In this document: one piece after another, positions 7,117 through 13,242 of the stretch | Layout: each line of letters opens with the position of its first letter | How positions within the stretch are numbered: position 1 is the stretch's first letter | Assembly: GCA_964653715.1 (NCBI GenBank) | Contig: CAZZGX010000015.1 | Coordinates: 1-13,704, forward strand | Direction of reading: 5' to 3' | From: CAZZGX01 sp964653715 | Lineage (GTDB): Bacteria; Patescibacteriota; Minisyncoccia; Ryanbacterales; GWA2-47-10b | Length of the DNA: 13,704 nt | Made by a program: the position numbers and the translations under genes | The notes under the pieces: model-generated | Seen by the model: only the letters and a program-made list of their open reading frames with translations | Told to the model about the DNA's origin: nothing | Databases searched by the model: none

Positions 7117-8412
7117 ATGAATACCGCGCAGATTATCATCACTATTTTTTCAGTCATTATTTTAATTCTAGCGCTCCTTCTTTTTACGGGCATTATCGGC
7201 CCGCGCGCCAATCGGCAGGATCCAAATATCGAAGTCACGGGGCATTTGTCAGTTTGGGGGGTTGAAGACGAATCCATATTTCGAAAATCTTTCGCGTTCT
7301 ACAAAGATAAACAAAAAATTGAGATAAACTATACCCAAGGAAATCCCACCTCATTCAACGAAAATCTTGTGCGAGCTATCGCTCGCGGTCAAGGACCAGA
7401 TCTTGTCATCCAAGAAGCAACTTGGATCGGATCAAACACTGAAATTCTCTCTCCCGCTCCTCCGGAAAAAGTGAATTTGCGCGATTTTCAAAATGCCTTT
7501 GTAGACGCGGCGTCAAACGCACTGGTGCAAAAAAATAAGATTTGGGCTCTCCCCCTTTGGATAGACCCTCTGGTGCTCTACTGGAATAAGGATATCTTCA
7601 ATGGAAATTCGATTTCCATCCCACCAAAAGATTGGGCGGGGGTTGTAGATGTCTCACGTCGTATTCAAAACCTTGGCGACGGTGGTGGCGTGTTTCGTTC
7701 GGGCGTTGCCATGGGACGCGCAAAAAATATTCCGCTCTACAAAGAAATACTTTCGCTTCTCCTTCTCCAACTGGGCGGCAATATGGAGGACGCGAGCGGG
7801 CAATTTATTTTTGGAAACGCAACCGGTGAATCTAAGAGCGGCAATTCGGCACTCACTTTCTATACCGACTTCGGCAAACTCTCAAGCAATGTTTATACGT
7901 GGAATTACACGCTCCCAGAGCCCAGAGTCTTGTTTCTCCAGGGAAAACTCGGGATGATGATTGACTACATTTCCTATTCACCAGACATCATAGCAAAAAG
8001 TCCCCATCTTCTTTTTGACATTGCTCCCGTCCCGCAAGTCGAAAAAGCTGAATTCCCCATTCATTTTGGAAACATTGAAGGTGTCGCCGTCGTTCTCAAT
8101 GCTCCCAACGCATCAATCGTGTGGGATTTTGCCAAGTATCTCGTCTCCCCGGACTCGGTGCGGTTGTTTATGGAACAAAAACTGGTCGCCCCCGCCCGGC
8201 GCGATTCATTGGGTGATGCTGAATTTAAAAAATTATCTCTTGCTCCGCTTCTCGCTGAAGCGGCACTCAACGCGCGAACAGTATTTGATTCTCACCCCGT
8301 GGAAAACTCTACCATCATTTCCGAGATGATAGAATCGGTGGGAGACGGGAAACTAGGTGCTACTGACGCTATTGTCGAAGCCACAACTAAAGCAAATAAA
8401 AACAGAAAATGA
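7117..8412 (+). CDS. Membrane-anchored extracellular solute-binding protein (family 1 type)
   Basis: The 431-aa protein starts with a hydrophobic helix at about residues 5-27 that lacks a lipobox cysteine, so it is probably anchored by an uncleaved signal helix. The rest resembles family 1 (sugar/oligosaccharide type) binding proteins: GHLSVWGVEDESIFRKSF as first strand, GQGPDLVIQEATWIG, the hinge-like ALPLWIDPLVLYWNKDIF (typical 'P...D...L.YNKD' signature), and a late GNIEGVAVVLNAPN with AKYLVSPDSVRLFMEQ. Family members deliver a ligand to an ABC permease. No permease or ATPase gene is adjacent. The next gene overlaps by four bases (ATGA), so translation is probably coupled to the pilin-like and peptidase gene, suggesting a surface role shared with that cluster. 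The ligand is unknown. Confidence 0.85.
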   Translation: MNTAQIIITIFSVIILILALLLFTGIIGPRANRQDPNIEVTGHLSVWGVEDESIFRKSFAFYKDKQKIEINYTQGNPTSFNENLVRAIARGQGPDLVIQEATWIGSNTEILSPAPPEKVNLRDFQNAFVDAASNALVQKNKIWALPLWIDPLVLYWNKDIFNGNSISIPPKDWAGVVDVSRRIQNLGDGGGVFRSGVAMGRAKNIPLYKEILSLLLLQLGGNMEDASGQFIFGNATGESKSGNSALTFYTDFGKLSSNVYTWNYTLPEPRVLFLQGKLGMMIDYISYSPDIIAKSPHLLFDIAPVPQVEKAEFPIHFGNIEGVAVVLNAPNASIVWDFAKYLVSPDSVRLFMEQKLVAPARRDSLGDAEFKKLSLAPLLAEAALNARTVFDSHPVENSTIISEMIESVGDGKLGATDAIVEATTKANKNRK

Positions 8413-9296
8413 AAAAAATTATTTTTTTCATCCTACTTCTATTTATGGCGTTCTCTCTGTTCCTGCCGCTTGTTCTAGCGGAAGGAATCGTCCCCGCGGG
8501 ATGTCAGGCGGGATGCCCCTGCACGCTTTGCGACCTCTACACGCTCGGACGAAACATTATAGATTTCTTACTCTACATTTCAGTTTCCATCGTGACGCTG
8601 ATGCTTCTCTGGGGGGGAATAGAAATGATGACCTCGGCGGGAAACACAACGCAAATTGATTCCGGCAAAAAAAAGCTGACGAGTGCCGTAACAGGTATGG
8701 CGCTCGCGTTTTTTGGTTGGATAATTATAAATACCCTAATCACGACGCTCGGATTTAAGATCTCGATTACACAAGCCTGGTATCTACGTCCAGAGTGTCA
8801 ATCTATTATTAATGACAGTAGAAGCATTAAAGAAGGCGGAAAATGCAAAGACGCGGCGCCCGATGCTCCGATCATAACTACAACGCCTCTTTCACAGGGG
8901 GCCGAACGCGAAAAAGCGGTTCAGCAGAGACTGAAAGAGGCCGGAATTAGGATAAATGCAGCGTGCCCACCAACTTGTGTAGGCGGGCTCAGCGATTATA
9001 CAATCGGATCGTTAATAGCCAAGATGCCCTCGTGTAGTGGAGGTTTATGTCTTGAAATTACTGGCGGGACAGAGACCGCGGGACACGTCTCCCACGGACC
9101 CAACTACCCAGACACTGTCGATCTCAAATATTCTCTTTCTGCCTATAATGCTGTCCGACATGGTGGATCGAGTCTGCCTGAGAGCGGCAATTTTGGATAC
9201 GGAATAACGTGCGAGCCCGTGGGCCAGCCGGGTAAGGCAATCCCTTGCAATGGTAGCAAAGGAACGCCAGGACACATGCATGTCGAATTTAGATAA
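8409..9296 (+). CDS. TrbC/VirB2-like membrane segment joined to a putative M15-like metallopeptidase
   Basis: The 295-aa protein starts with a signal peptide (probable cut after Ala24), then a four-cysteine cluster (Cys32, 36, 38, 41), and two membrane helices around 45-110 joined by a polar loop SAGNTTQIDSGKKK, as in the pilin-like proteins downstream. After a linker, residues 160-295 form a soluble domain with TGGTETAGH, SHGPNYPDTVDL (His229, Asp238) and a C-terminal GHMHVEFR (His289, His291). This His...Asp...His-x-His layout resembles peptidase M15/VanY-type D-Ala-D-Ala peptidases, which act on peptidoglycan. The exact family is uncertain, since the spacing between His229 and Asp238 is longer than the usual SxHxxGxAxD. 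The start overlaps the preceding stop (ATGA), and the end overlaps the next gene by 17 bases. It could open the wall for a secretion or pilus-like apparatus. Confidence 0.8.
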   Translation: MKKIIFFILLLFMAFSLFLPLVLAEGIVPAGCQAGCPCTLCDLYTLGRNIIDFLLYISVSIVTLMLLWGGIEMMTSAGNTTQIDSGKKKLTSAVTGMALAFFGWIIINTLITTLGFKISITQAWYLRPECQSIINDSRSIKEGGKCKDAAPDAPIITTTPLSQGAEREKAVQQRLKEAGIRINAACPPTCVGGLSDYTIGSLIAKMPSCSGGLCLEITGGTETAGHVSHGPNYPDTVDLKYSLSAYNAVRHGGSSLPESGNFGYGITCEPVGQPGKAIPCNGSKGTPGHMHVEFR

Positions 9297-9630
9297 ATTT
9301 AAAATCTTTATTATTGCCACTTTTTTCCTTTCAGCTTCTTTTGCGTACGCGCAGGCCCCAAAACAATTCACCATTGATCTTGCCTGCGACAGTATTCCAG
9401 CTTGTATCGCGCTCCTCGTCGCCAATATCGTCAACTACCTGCTCATTCCGGTCGCCGTGGTTACTATTTTTATATCCGGGTTTATGTTTGTCTTTGCGGG
9501 CGGAAGCGAAGACAAAGTAACGACGGCCCGCAAAACCTTGATGTGGGCGGTTTTGGGGCTTGTCATGGCGGTGGGTGCCGAGGCGTTGGCCGCCGCCTTC
9601 CAGAATTTCTTTATTAATATAGGAAATTGA
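9280..9630 (+). CDS. TrbC/VirB2-like pilin protein
   Basis: I choose the ATG at 9280 because it puts a good signal peptide at the N-terminus (cleavage after AYA, about residue 24). An in-frame upstream codon at 9250 would add ten unlikely residues. The 116-aa product has a short periplasmic stretch with two cysteines (ACDSIPAC) followed by two hydrophobic helices at about 45-70 and 85-110 joined by the loop GGSEDKVTTARKT. This is the pattern of the TrbC/VirB2 pilin family of type IV secretion systems. The gene overlaps the preceding one by 17 bases and the next by one base (TGATG), so the cluster is translated in close coupling. Similar small proteins in CPR genomes are usually annotated only as pilin-like. 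Confidence 0.85.
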   Translation: MSNLDKFKIFIIATFFLSASFAYAQAPKQFTIDLACDSIPACIALLVANIVNYLLIPVAVVTIFISGFMFVFAGGSEDKVTTARKTLMWAVLGLVMAVGAEALAAAFQNFFINIGN

Positions 9631-10040
9631 TGAAAAAAGTGCTTATTCACAAGGTCTTTACCCAGTGGCGCTTTTGGTTTATACTAATGGTAGCGTTCAT
9701 TTCATTGGCTAGTAGCGCTCAAGCGTTTTCGTGTCCTGTTTCTTCGTCATCCGGTGGCGCCGGGCGAGATGGAGATTTCCCCAATCCGATACAGTCGGGT
9801 ACGTTTTGTGGAGTTGTCCGAGGGATCGCTAATTTCGTAACGGCAACCGGCATACCGGTGCTTGTGGTGGCAATCGTGATAAACGGCTTTATGTTTATAT
9901 CCGCCCAAGGCAACGAACAAAAGCTCTCGAATGCCAAGAAAACGTTCTATTGGATAGTCGTGGGAACTGCTATTATTATGGGGGCCATGGTAATCGCCGA
10001 AATTTTCTTCGACTTCGCCAAGTCGCTCTCTGGCCCATGA
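9630..10040 (+). CDS. TrbC/VirB2-like pilin protein
   Basis: The ATG at 9630 overlaps the previous stop codon by one base (TGATG); a TTG just before it is also in frame but less likely. AGGAAA at 9621-9626 could serve as a weak ribosome binding site. The 136-aa product has an N-terminal signal segment ending about SSAQAFS, then a serine/glycine-rich stretch with two cysteines (SCPVSSSSGGAG...GTFCG). Two membrane helices at about 68-90 and 102-127 are joined by the loop AQGNEQKLSNAKKT, which matches the loops of the neighbouring pilin-like proteins. The function is inferred from the family: subunit of a type IV secretion or pilus-like structure. About 70 bases separate it from the next gene. 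Confidence 0.82.
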   Translation: MKKVLIHKVFTQWRFWFILMVAFISLASSAQAFSCPVSSSSGGAGRDGDFPNPIQSGTFCGVVRGIANFVTATGIPVLVVAIVINGFMFISAQGNEQKLSNAKKTFYWIVVGTAIIMGAMVIAEIFFDFAKSLSGP

Positions 10041-10110
10041 AATATGCCAGTGGTTAAAAAGGTCGGTTTGAAATCTTTCTTTTCATTATCAATCTTAGAT
10101 CACGTATCGT

Positions 10111-10467
10111 ATGAATAAATACAAAATATCCCTTATCTCACTCGTTTCCCTTATCTTGCCCATCGCAGTGTATGCGATTCCGCTTCAGCAATTTCTCGAA
10201 ACCGGTCTCAAGCCGATTCTCAACAGCATCGTTCAGGTTTTGGTAGTATTGGCAGTTTTTATCTTGATTTTCGGGATTTTCAGCTATATTACTTCTGGGG
10301 GCGACGAAGAAAAAGTGAAAAAGGGCCGTCAGTTTATCATGTATGGTCTTATCGGCATCGTACTCATGCTTACGATCAATGCCATCATCAACATTCTCGT
10401 GGATACTATCCTTGGTACCGGGAACCTCAGTGGAGAAAATACAACTCCGATCCCACGACCCCTTTAA
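10111..10467 (+). CDS. TrbC/VirB2-like pilin protein
   Basis: This 118-aa protein has a short signal segment (MNKYKISLISLVSLILPIAV, cut near VYA) followed by an amphipathic stretch, and two hydrophobic helices at about 42-65 and 78-100 joined by SGGDEEKVKKGRQF. It has the same loop pattern as its neighbours but no cysteine pair. A polar tail with Pro and Thr follows. The upstream gap of 70 bases is longer than elsewhere in the cluster. It contains TTGAAA at 10068 but no matching -10 box at the right distance, so a separate promoter is uncertain. The next gene starts 12 bases after the stop. Confidence 0.82.
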   Translation: MNKYKISLISLVSLILPIAVYAIPLQQFLETGLKPILNSIVQVLVVLAVFILIFGIFSYITSGGDEEKVKKGRQFIMYGLIGIVLMLTINAIINILVDTILGTGNLSGENTTPIPRPL

Positions 10468-10479
10468 AGTGCCACTGGC

Positions 10480-10758
10480 ATGCCGAATCCTCATTCACTC
10501 TTAGCCGCGGCGCCCGGAACGTTTGAGTTTATTATCGAAAGAGTCAAGCAAGGAATCGTTAATCCCTTTCTGAAGTTTCTTATACCGCTTGCGATTGTCA
10601 TCTTTATGGTCGGGGTAATACGGTTTATCGCAAATTCCGACAGCGAAGAGGGAGTGACGGTCGGCAAGCGGCATATTGTCTGGAGCCTTGTAGGTTTCGT
10701 CATTATGCTTCTTGTCTTTGTCATCATCAATCTTGTCCAATCTATTTTCTATCCCTAG
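10480..10758 (+). CDS. Small TrbC/VirB2-like membrane protein
   Basis: The 92-aa protein is the shortest of the series and has no clear cleavable signal peptide. An N-terminal amphipathic segment (FEFIIERVKQGIVNPFLKFL) leads into two hydrophobic helices at about 32-52 and 67-90, joined by the loop NSDSEEGVTVGKRH. The alignment of charges and glycines with the other four pilin-like segments suggests a common origin. It is the last gene of the plus-strand cluster. Downstream lies the hairpin-rich region beside the tRNA gene. Role in the assembly is unknown; a minor subunit or chaperone-like partner would fit. Confidence 0.78.
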   Translation: MPNPHSLLAAAPGTFEFIIERVKQGIVNPFLKFLIPLAIVIFMVGVIRFIANSDSEEGVTVGKRHIVWSLVGFVIMLLVFVIINLVQSIFYP

Positions 10759-10797
10759 ATTCGAGAAAAAGATTCAAAAAAAACCCCTTATTATGAC

Positions 10798-10814
10798 ATA
10801 ATGCCGCGGGTGGG
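10798..10814. repeat. 17-bp direct copy of the tRNA-Leu 3' end (att-like), copy 1
   Basis: The 17 bases ATAATGCCGCGGGTGGG occur here and again at 10884-10900, where they cover the 3' acceptor strand and part of the T arm of tRNA-Leu plus four flanking bases. The copies are 86 bases apart in the same orientation. Bases 10829-10836 (CGTAAACC) also recur inside the tRNA D region, so this may be a decayed piece of a second tRNA-Leu. Duplicated tRNA 3' ends are typical scars of site-specific integration, but no integrase is present. Confidence 0.6.
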
Positions 10815-10840
10815 GATCGGTTTGCCTATCGTAAACCCCG

Positions 10841-10862
10841 CGCCCCCGCAAATGCGGGGGCG
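10841..10862. terminator. Strong GC hairpin, possible bidirectional terminator
   Basis: A perfect 9-bp stem (CGCCCCCGC / GCGGGGGCG) closes the four-base loop AAAT. It lies between the convergent ends of the pilin cluster and tRNA-Leu. There is no immediate T-run on either side (TTCGAATCCCTTTT follows on the plus strand), so it may stop transcription weakly, or act as an RNA 3'-end stabiliser. Confidence 0.45.
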
Positions 10863-10883
10863 TTCGAATCCCTTTTATATTAT

Positions 10884-10900
10884 ATAATGCCGCGGGTGGG
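10884..10900. repeat. 17-bp direct copy at the tRNA-Leu 3' end, copy 2
   Basis: This is the second copy of ATAATGCCGCGGGTGGG, overlapping the 3' end of the intact tRNA-Leu gene; see the copy at 10798-10814. The 69 bases between the copies contain the GC hairpin and no gene. Confidence 0.6.
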
Positions 10901-10970
10901 ATTCGAACCCACAAGCCCTCTCGGGCCGAGGATTTTAAGTCCTCTGCGTAAACCGTTCCGCCACCGCGGC
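10888..10970 (-). tRNA. trnL: tRNA-Leu (anticodon TAA)
   Basis: The minus strand folds into a complete class II cloverleaf. The acceptor stem is GCCGCGG/CCGCGGC with discriminator A, and the D arm is GCG...CGC with the AACGGTTTA loop. The anticodon stem GAGGA/TCCTC has the loop CTTAAAA (anticodon TAA at 10935-10937). The long variable arm is GCCC-GAGA-GGGC, and the T arm is GTGGG-TTCGAAT-CCCAC. The long variable arm and A73 fit leucine. CCA is not encoded and must be added by the CCA enzyme. It reads UUA codons. It faces the plus-strand pilin cluster. Confidence 0.97.
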
Positions 10971-10989
10971 ATACTATCTTGGTGCCCTG

Positions 10990-10995
10990 ATTATA
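10990..10995 (-). promoter_or_regulatory. -10 box of the tRNA-Leu promoter
   Basis: TATAAT on the minus strand ends 19 bases before the tRNA 5' end, a normal position for a tRNA promoter. The -35 region is poor (TCGAAA 17 bases upstream). On the opposite strand TATACT at 10994-10999 overlaps it and could start a plus-strand transcript into the structured element at 11056. Confidence 0.5.
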
Positions 10996-11055
10996 TACTT
11001 TGCGCGAACTTTTTTCGAGTCGAGGTTCGTATCAAAATCTCGAACGTTCTGTAAT

Positions 11056-11155
11056 GTGCGGTCAGGGGGAGTCGCTTTGCCTCTTCAGCGAAGTCGCGGA
11101 TTTGCACTCGAACCAGTGGCGTGCAAATCCGGTTCGACTCCCCCTGACCGCACCA
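11056..11155 (+). ncRNA. Unidentified three-way-junction RNA with a tRNA-like 3' end
   Basis: P1 is a perfect 19-bp stem (11056-11074 with 11135-11153). Inside it are P2, a 6-bp stem with the 7-nt loop CTCTTCA (11075-11093), and P3, a perfect 11-bp stem (11097-11107 with 11121-11131) with a 13-nt loop. The loop bases TCGAACC (11108-11114) are the exact complement of GGTTCGA (11131-11137), so a pseudoknot or alternative fold is possible. The 3' end reads as T-loop TTCGACT, CCCCC, TGACCGC, A, CCA, like a tRNA, but D and T arms do not form because their partner strands are absorbed in P1. I do not recognise a known RNA. It could also act as a folded single-stranded DNA site. Strand is chosen from the CCA and the following terminator-like hairpin. 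Confidence 0.5.
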
Positions 11156-11198
11156 AAACAAAAGAACCCTCTCAATGAAGGTTTTTTTGTTTTGGTGC
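11150..11198 (+). terminator. Terminator-like long hairpin
   Basis: The 19-base arms 11150-11168 and 11180-11198 pair throughout with one G-T wobble around an 11-base loop. The 3' arm contains GGTT followed by a run of seven T in total, so the top AACC/GGTT stem plus T-run works as an intrinsic terminator on the plus strand. The first bases of the left arm (GCAC) are also the end of P1 of the preceding element, so the outer base pairs of the two structures exclude each other. Confidence 0.5.
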
Positions 11199-11209
11199 GT
11201 TTGTTTGAC

Positions 11210-11346
11210 GAAATCCGAACCTTTTTTGAGCAGAACTGACGGCGCGCTTCGCGCGCCAAACTAAACGCTCGGGCGGGCAAAAAGGAAGGGGGTTGGGGGG
11301 AAGGAATTTTTGCCCGCTCTCGCTTTCCGCCGCCGCCGAATTTCGT
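11210..11346. repeat. Left arm of a perfect inverted repeat of at least 137 bp
   Basis: Each base of 11210-11346 is the complement of the mirrored base at 13704-13568. The match ends at 11346 on the inside; on the outside it is limited by the window end, so the true repeat may be longer. The arm contains a 7-bp triloop hairpin (GGCGCGC-TTC-GCGCGCC, 11241-11257), a G-rich loop on an 11-bp stem (11273-11317) and a CCGCCGCCG run. It is much richer in GC than the cassette between the arms. Directly inside it is another triloop palindrome, GCCAGT-GAA-ACTGGC (11347-11361). Confidence 0.95.
11273..11317 (+). other. Stem-loop presenting a G-quadruplex-prone loop
   Basis: GCGGGCAAAAA (11273-11283) pairs perfectly with TTTTTGCCCGC (11307-11317). 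The 23-base loop between them consists of G-runs of 2, 5, 6 and 2 separated by AA, TT and AA, which can form a two-tetrad quadruplex on the plus strand. The same structure occurs on the minus strand at 13597-13641 in the right arm. Whether it folds in the cell is unknown. Confidence 0.6.
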
Positions 11347-11383
11347 GCCAGTGAAACTGGCGCGCCGTCTTCGGATAAGAATA

Positions 11384-11980
11384 TCAAATTTTTTTCTGTT
11401 TTTCTGTTTCTTTCTCCGCGGCACTTTGAATAGCCGAAGAAACAGCTGATAAAGTTTCACTAACCGTAGGCGGTCGTCTTTCTTGGAATGGAATACCTAA
11501 GAAAGTCGCTATTCTTGCTCCGAGAGTTTTTTCTGGAATTATCTGTCGCCCCATTACTCTTATAATAGACGAACTGCCTGGATTAAGCGGAACAATCTCA
11601 CCACTGTTAAATACAAAAGCTAAGTGATATGAATATCCGCCACCTTTTCTTGAAGCATTGTAAGCTACTGACAATTCAACTTCCTTAATTTGGTTTAGGT
11701 CGTAATCTTGATTGTTTTGGCCTATCAACCCTTTTCGCAAAAATGAAAGTTTGTTAATTGATTTGTCAAGTTTAACCGTAGTACTTTTCGCAACAGCGAC
11801 AACAAAACCACCGAGCAAAATTCCCACAAAACCTGACCACAAGGGAGGTTGATTAGAGAAAAAGTCTGGTTTAAGAATTACCATGATACCAGCGAGTAGA
11901 AATATTATTCCCACAATATAGACAATAATATTTCTGTCTTTGAGTATTATTAAATCTGAAGTTTCTTTGACTATCTTCAT
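11384..11980 (-). CDS. Hypothetical two-helix membrane protein with a PH-like cytoplasmic domain
   Basis: The 198-aa protein starts with a short charged stretch and two hydrophobic helices at about residues 18-37 and 46-65. Residues 66-150 are rich in strands (STTVKLDKSINKLSFLRKGL, the IKEVELSVAY strand, SYHLAFVFNSGEIVPLNPG), in the manner of bacterial PH-like domains that follow a pair of membrane helices. The C-terminus (165-198) is helical, with many Glu, Lys and Ala residues. I cannot name a family with confidence. The gene begins 32 bases after the stop of the upstream gene on the same strand, so the two are probably co-transcribed. Codon use is AT-rich, unlike the chromosomal genes to the left. 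The stop lies 22 bases inside the left palindrome. Its function is unknown. Confidence 0.75.
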   Translation of the reverse strand: MKIVKETSDLIILKDRNIIVYIVGIIFLLAGIMVILKPDFFSNQPPLWSGFVGILLGGFVVAVAKSTTVKLDKSINKLSFLRKGLIGQNNQDYDLNQIKEVELSVAYNASRKGGGYSYHLAFVFNSGEIVPLNPGSSSIIRVMGRQIIPEKTLGARIATFLGIPFQERRPPTVSETLSAVSSAIQSAAEKETEKQKKI

Positions 11981-12012
11981 AAATTTGCAAAAATTGGCAG
12001 TGAAAAAATCTA

Positions 12013-13161
12013 TTATTGCCCAAGAAGTTTATCAAATTCCTCTAAAAGAGGGCCTGTGCAATTTTCTCCTTTGGCAACTTTTTCAATAGTTCTTTCGGAA
12101 GCTCCATACTTACAAGTCATTTGTTTGTCTAAAAGCGTAGCCGGAATATCCTTCGTTTTTAGAAACCAAAAGTTTATTACGCATAAATTATTTTGTATTC
12201 CTAAAATTTCATAACCCCTAAATAAGCCCATTACCGGCTCCCAACCAATGGGGGTTGTTCCCTTGGACGCTTTGCATAATTGAAGATTTTTCGTAAACAA
12301 ATCTAAAAATTTTAAAGTGCATTGAGGATCTTCAACACCAATACAATCTAATACTGTCCCTTTTGTGATTTCTTCTATCGGAGTTGGTAATGTCGTCTCT
12401 TCTTTGGAGGCCTCAGCGATAACCAAAATAATTTTTGAGATGGAGTCCAATGGTTTAAATTTCAAAATAAATTCTGTAGGAATACTGGCTGAGCAATCTT
12501 TATCCTCCAGTCCAATATCTGAACATCTATACACCGATATAGTGAAAATGTATTCTCCAGCTTCTTGGAAGGAATCCTTGCCAACTTCAAATCCAGTTTT
12601 ATCCATTTTAAAGCCCTGTAATGCTTCTCTAAGTCCAGGGTTGGAATCAAAATCGCCGCTCTTTATATTCCCAGCCGCTTTGCTGTATGCAACTTTGTCT
12701 TCAAAACCCTTTCTTGATTTTGCGTACAAAACAATCGTTTTAAATGAATCTCCATTATAAGTTAGTAAATATTTTCCGCCAGTGAATTTTTCACCAACCT
12801 TATAAGTATCTTTCGGTGTTCTTATGTCTAAATTTAATTGAAATTTTTGAGTTAATTGAGGTGATTCAATACCAGGTTTTTCTGCTGGCTTAAAAAGTTT
12901 TTGAGAAACAAAATATGCCCCGCTCCCAACAAGTAATATACCAGCAATAGAGGCTAAGATAACTTTCCATATTTTCGTCGGTGCTTTAGTTGAAAAATTT
13001 GAATATTGCTCTGGCGGAGCAGAGATATTAATGGCGTTAAAACCTTCATCAATATCTTGCGCTTGCCAGCCCTTAGTCATAAGAGAACTTTTAATTTGTT
13101 CTTTGCTTATACCTTGTTGTAATTGTTGCTTGATATAATTAAGCAGTTGTTGGTTGACCAT
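12013..13161 (-). CDS. Membrane-anchored extracellular protein with a CPR-type N-terminal helical motif
   Basis: The 382-aa protein begins with a helical motif (YIKQQLQQGISKEQIKSSL, then GWQAQDIDEGFNAI, residues 9-44), a pattern that I associate with the N-terminus of many CPR membrane proteins and that resembles a UBA/SHOCT-type three-helix unit. One membrane helix follows at about 65-87. The remaining approximately 290 residues should lie outside the cell and carry several cysteines (CSDIG...DKDCSAS, DCIGVEDPQC, MTCKYG, NCTGP), which may form disulphides. Residues 108-230 look like a beta-sandwich (RTPKDTYKVGEKFTGGKYLL). The conserved-looking DCIGVEDPQCTLKFLDLF region is followed by a helix-rich end. 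No catalytic motif is recognised. It is AT-rich and probably co-transcribed with the following membrane protein. Confidence 0.8.
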   Translation of the reverse strand: MVNQQLLNYIKQQLQQGISKEQIKSSLMTKGWQAQDIDEGFNAINISAPPEQYSNFSTKAPTKIWKVILASIAGILLVGSGAYFVSQKLFKPAEKPGIESPQLTQKFQLNLDIRTPKDTYKVGEKFTGGKYLLTYNGDSFKTIVLYAKSRKGFEDKVAYSKAAGNIKSGDFDSNPGLREALQGFKMDKTGFEVGKDSFQEAGEYIFTISVYRCSDIGLEDKDCSASIPTEFILKFKPLDSISKIILVIAEASKEETTLPTPIEEITKGTVLDCIGVEDPQCTLKFLDLFTKNLQLCKASKGTTPIGWEPVMGLFRGYEILGIQNNLCVINFWFLKTKDIPATLLDKQMTCKYGASERTIEKVAKGENCTGPLLEEFDKLLGQ

Positions 13162-13207
13162 AATATATTAAAAATTAGTTAATTATTTTTTACGCAACCT
13201 TACTTAT

Positions 13208-13236
13208 AGTTTATCCCCCCCCGACACTTTTTGCAA
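13208..13236 (-). promoter_or_regulatory. Possible promoter for the two cassette membrane genes
   Basis: On the minus strand TTGCAA (13236-13231) is followed after 17 bases by TAAACT (13213-13208). The -35 hexamer is the same as in the rpsA divergent promoter. The spacer contains a run of seven G. The leader to the ATG at 13161 would be about 40 bases, AT-rich, without a Shine-Dalgarno sequence. The promoter overlaps the end of the XRE gene region only by proximity. Confidence 0.4.
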
Positions 13237-13242
13237 CAACAA

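Noticed and set aside
10044..10481. 10-bp inverted repeat (ATGCCAGTGG / CCACTGGCAT) on either side of the pilin gene at 10111
   Set aside because: It is too short to distinguish from chance, and one copy overlaps the start of the next gene.
11058..11155. A plus-strand tRNA gene ending in CCA
   Set aside because: Acceptor, T-loop and CCA look right, but the T-stem 5' strand does not pair, and there is no D arm. The 5' side instead pairs with the whole 3' end in one 19-bp stem.
11004..11235. Imperfect direct repeat around CGAAC-TTTTTT-GAG at 11005 and 11217
   Set aside because: The similarity is limited to the T-run and a few flanking bases and does not extend.
11062..11460. Reading frames on both strands across the structured element and left repeat arm
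   Set aside because: They overlap inverted repeats and RNA-like stems, have low-complexity composition, and lack a convincing start signal.
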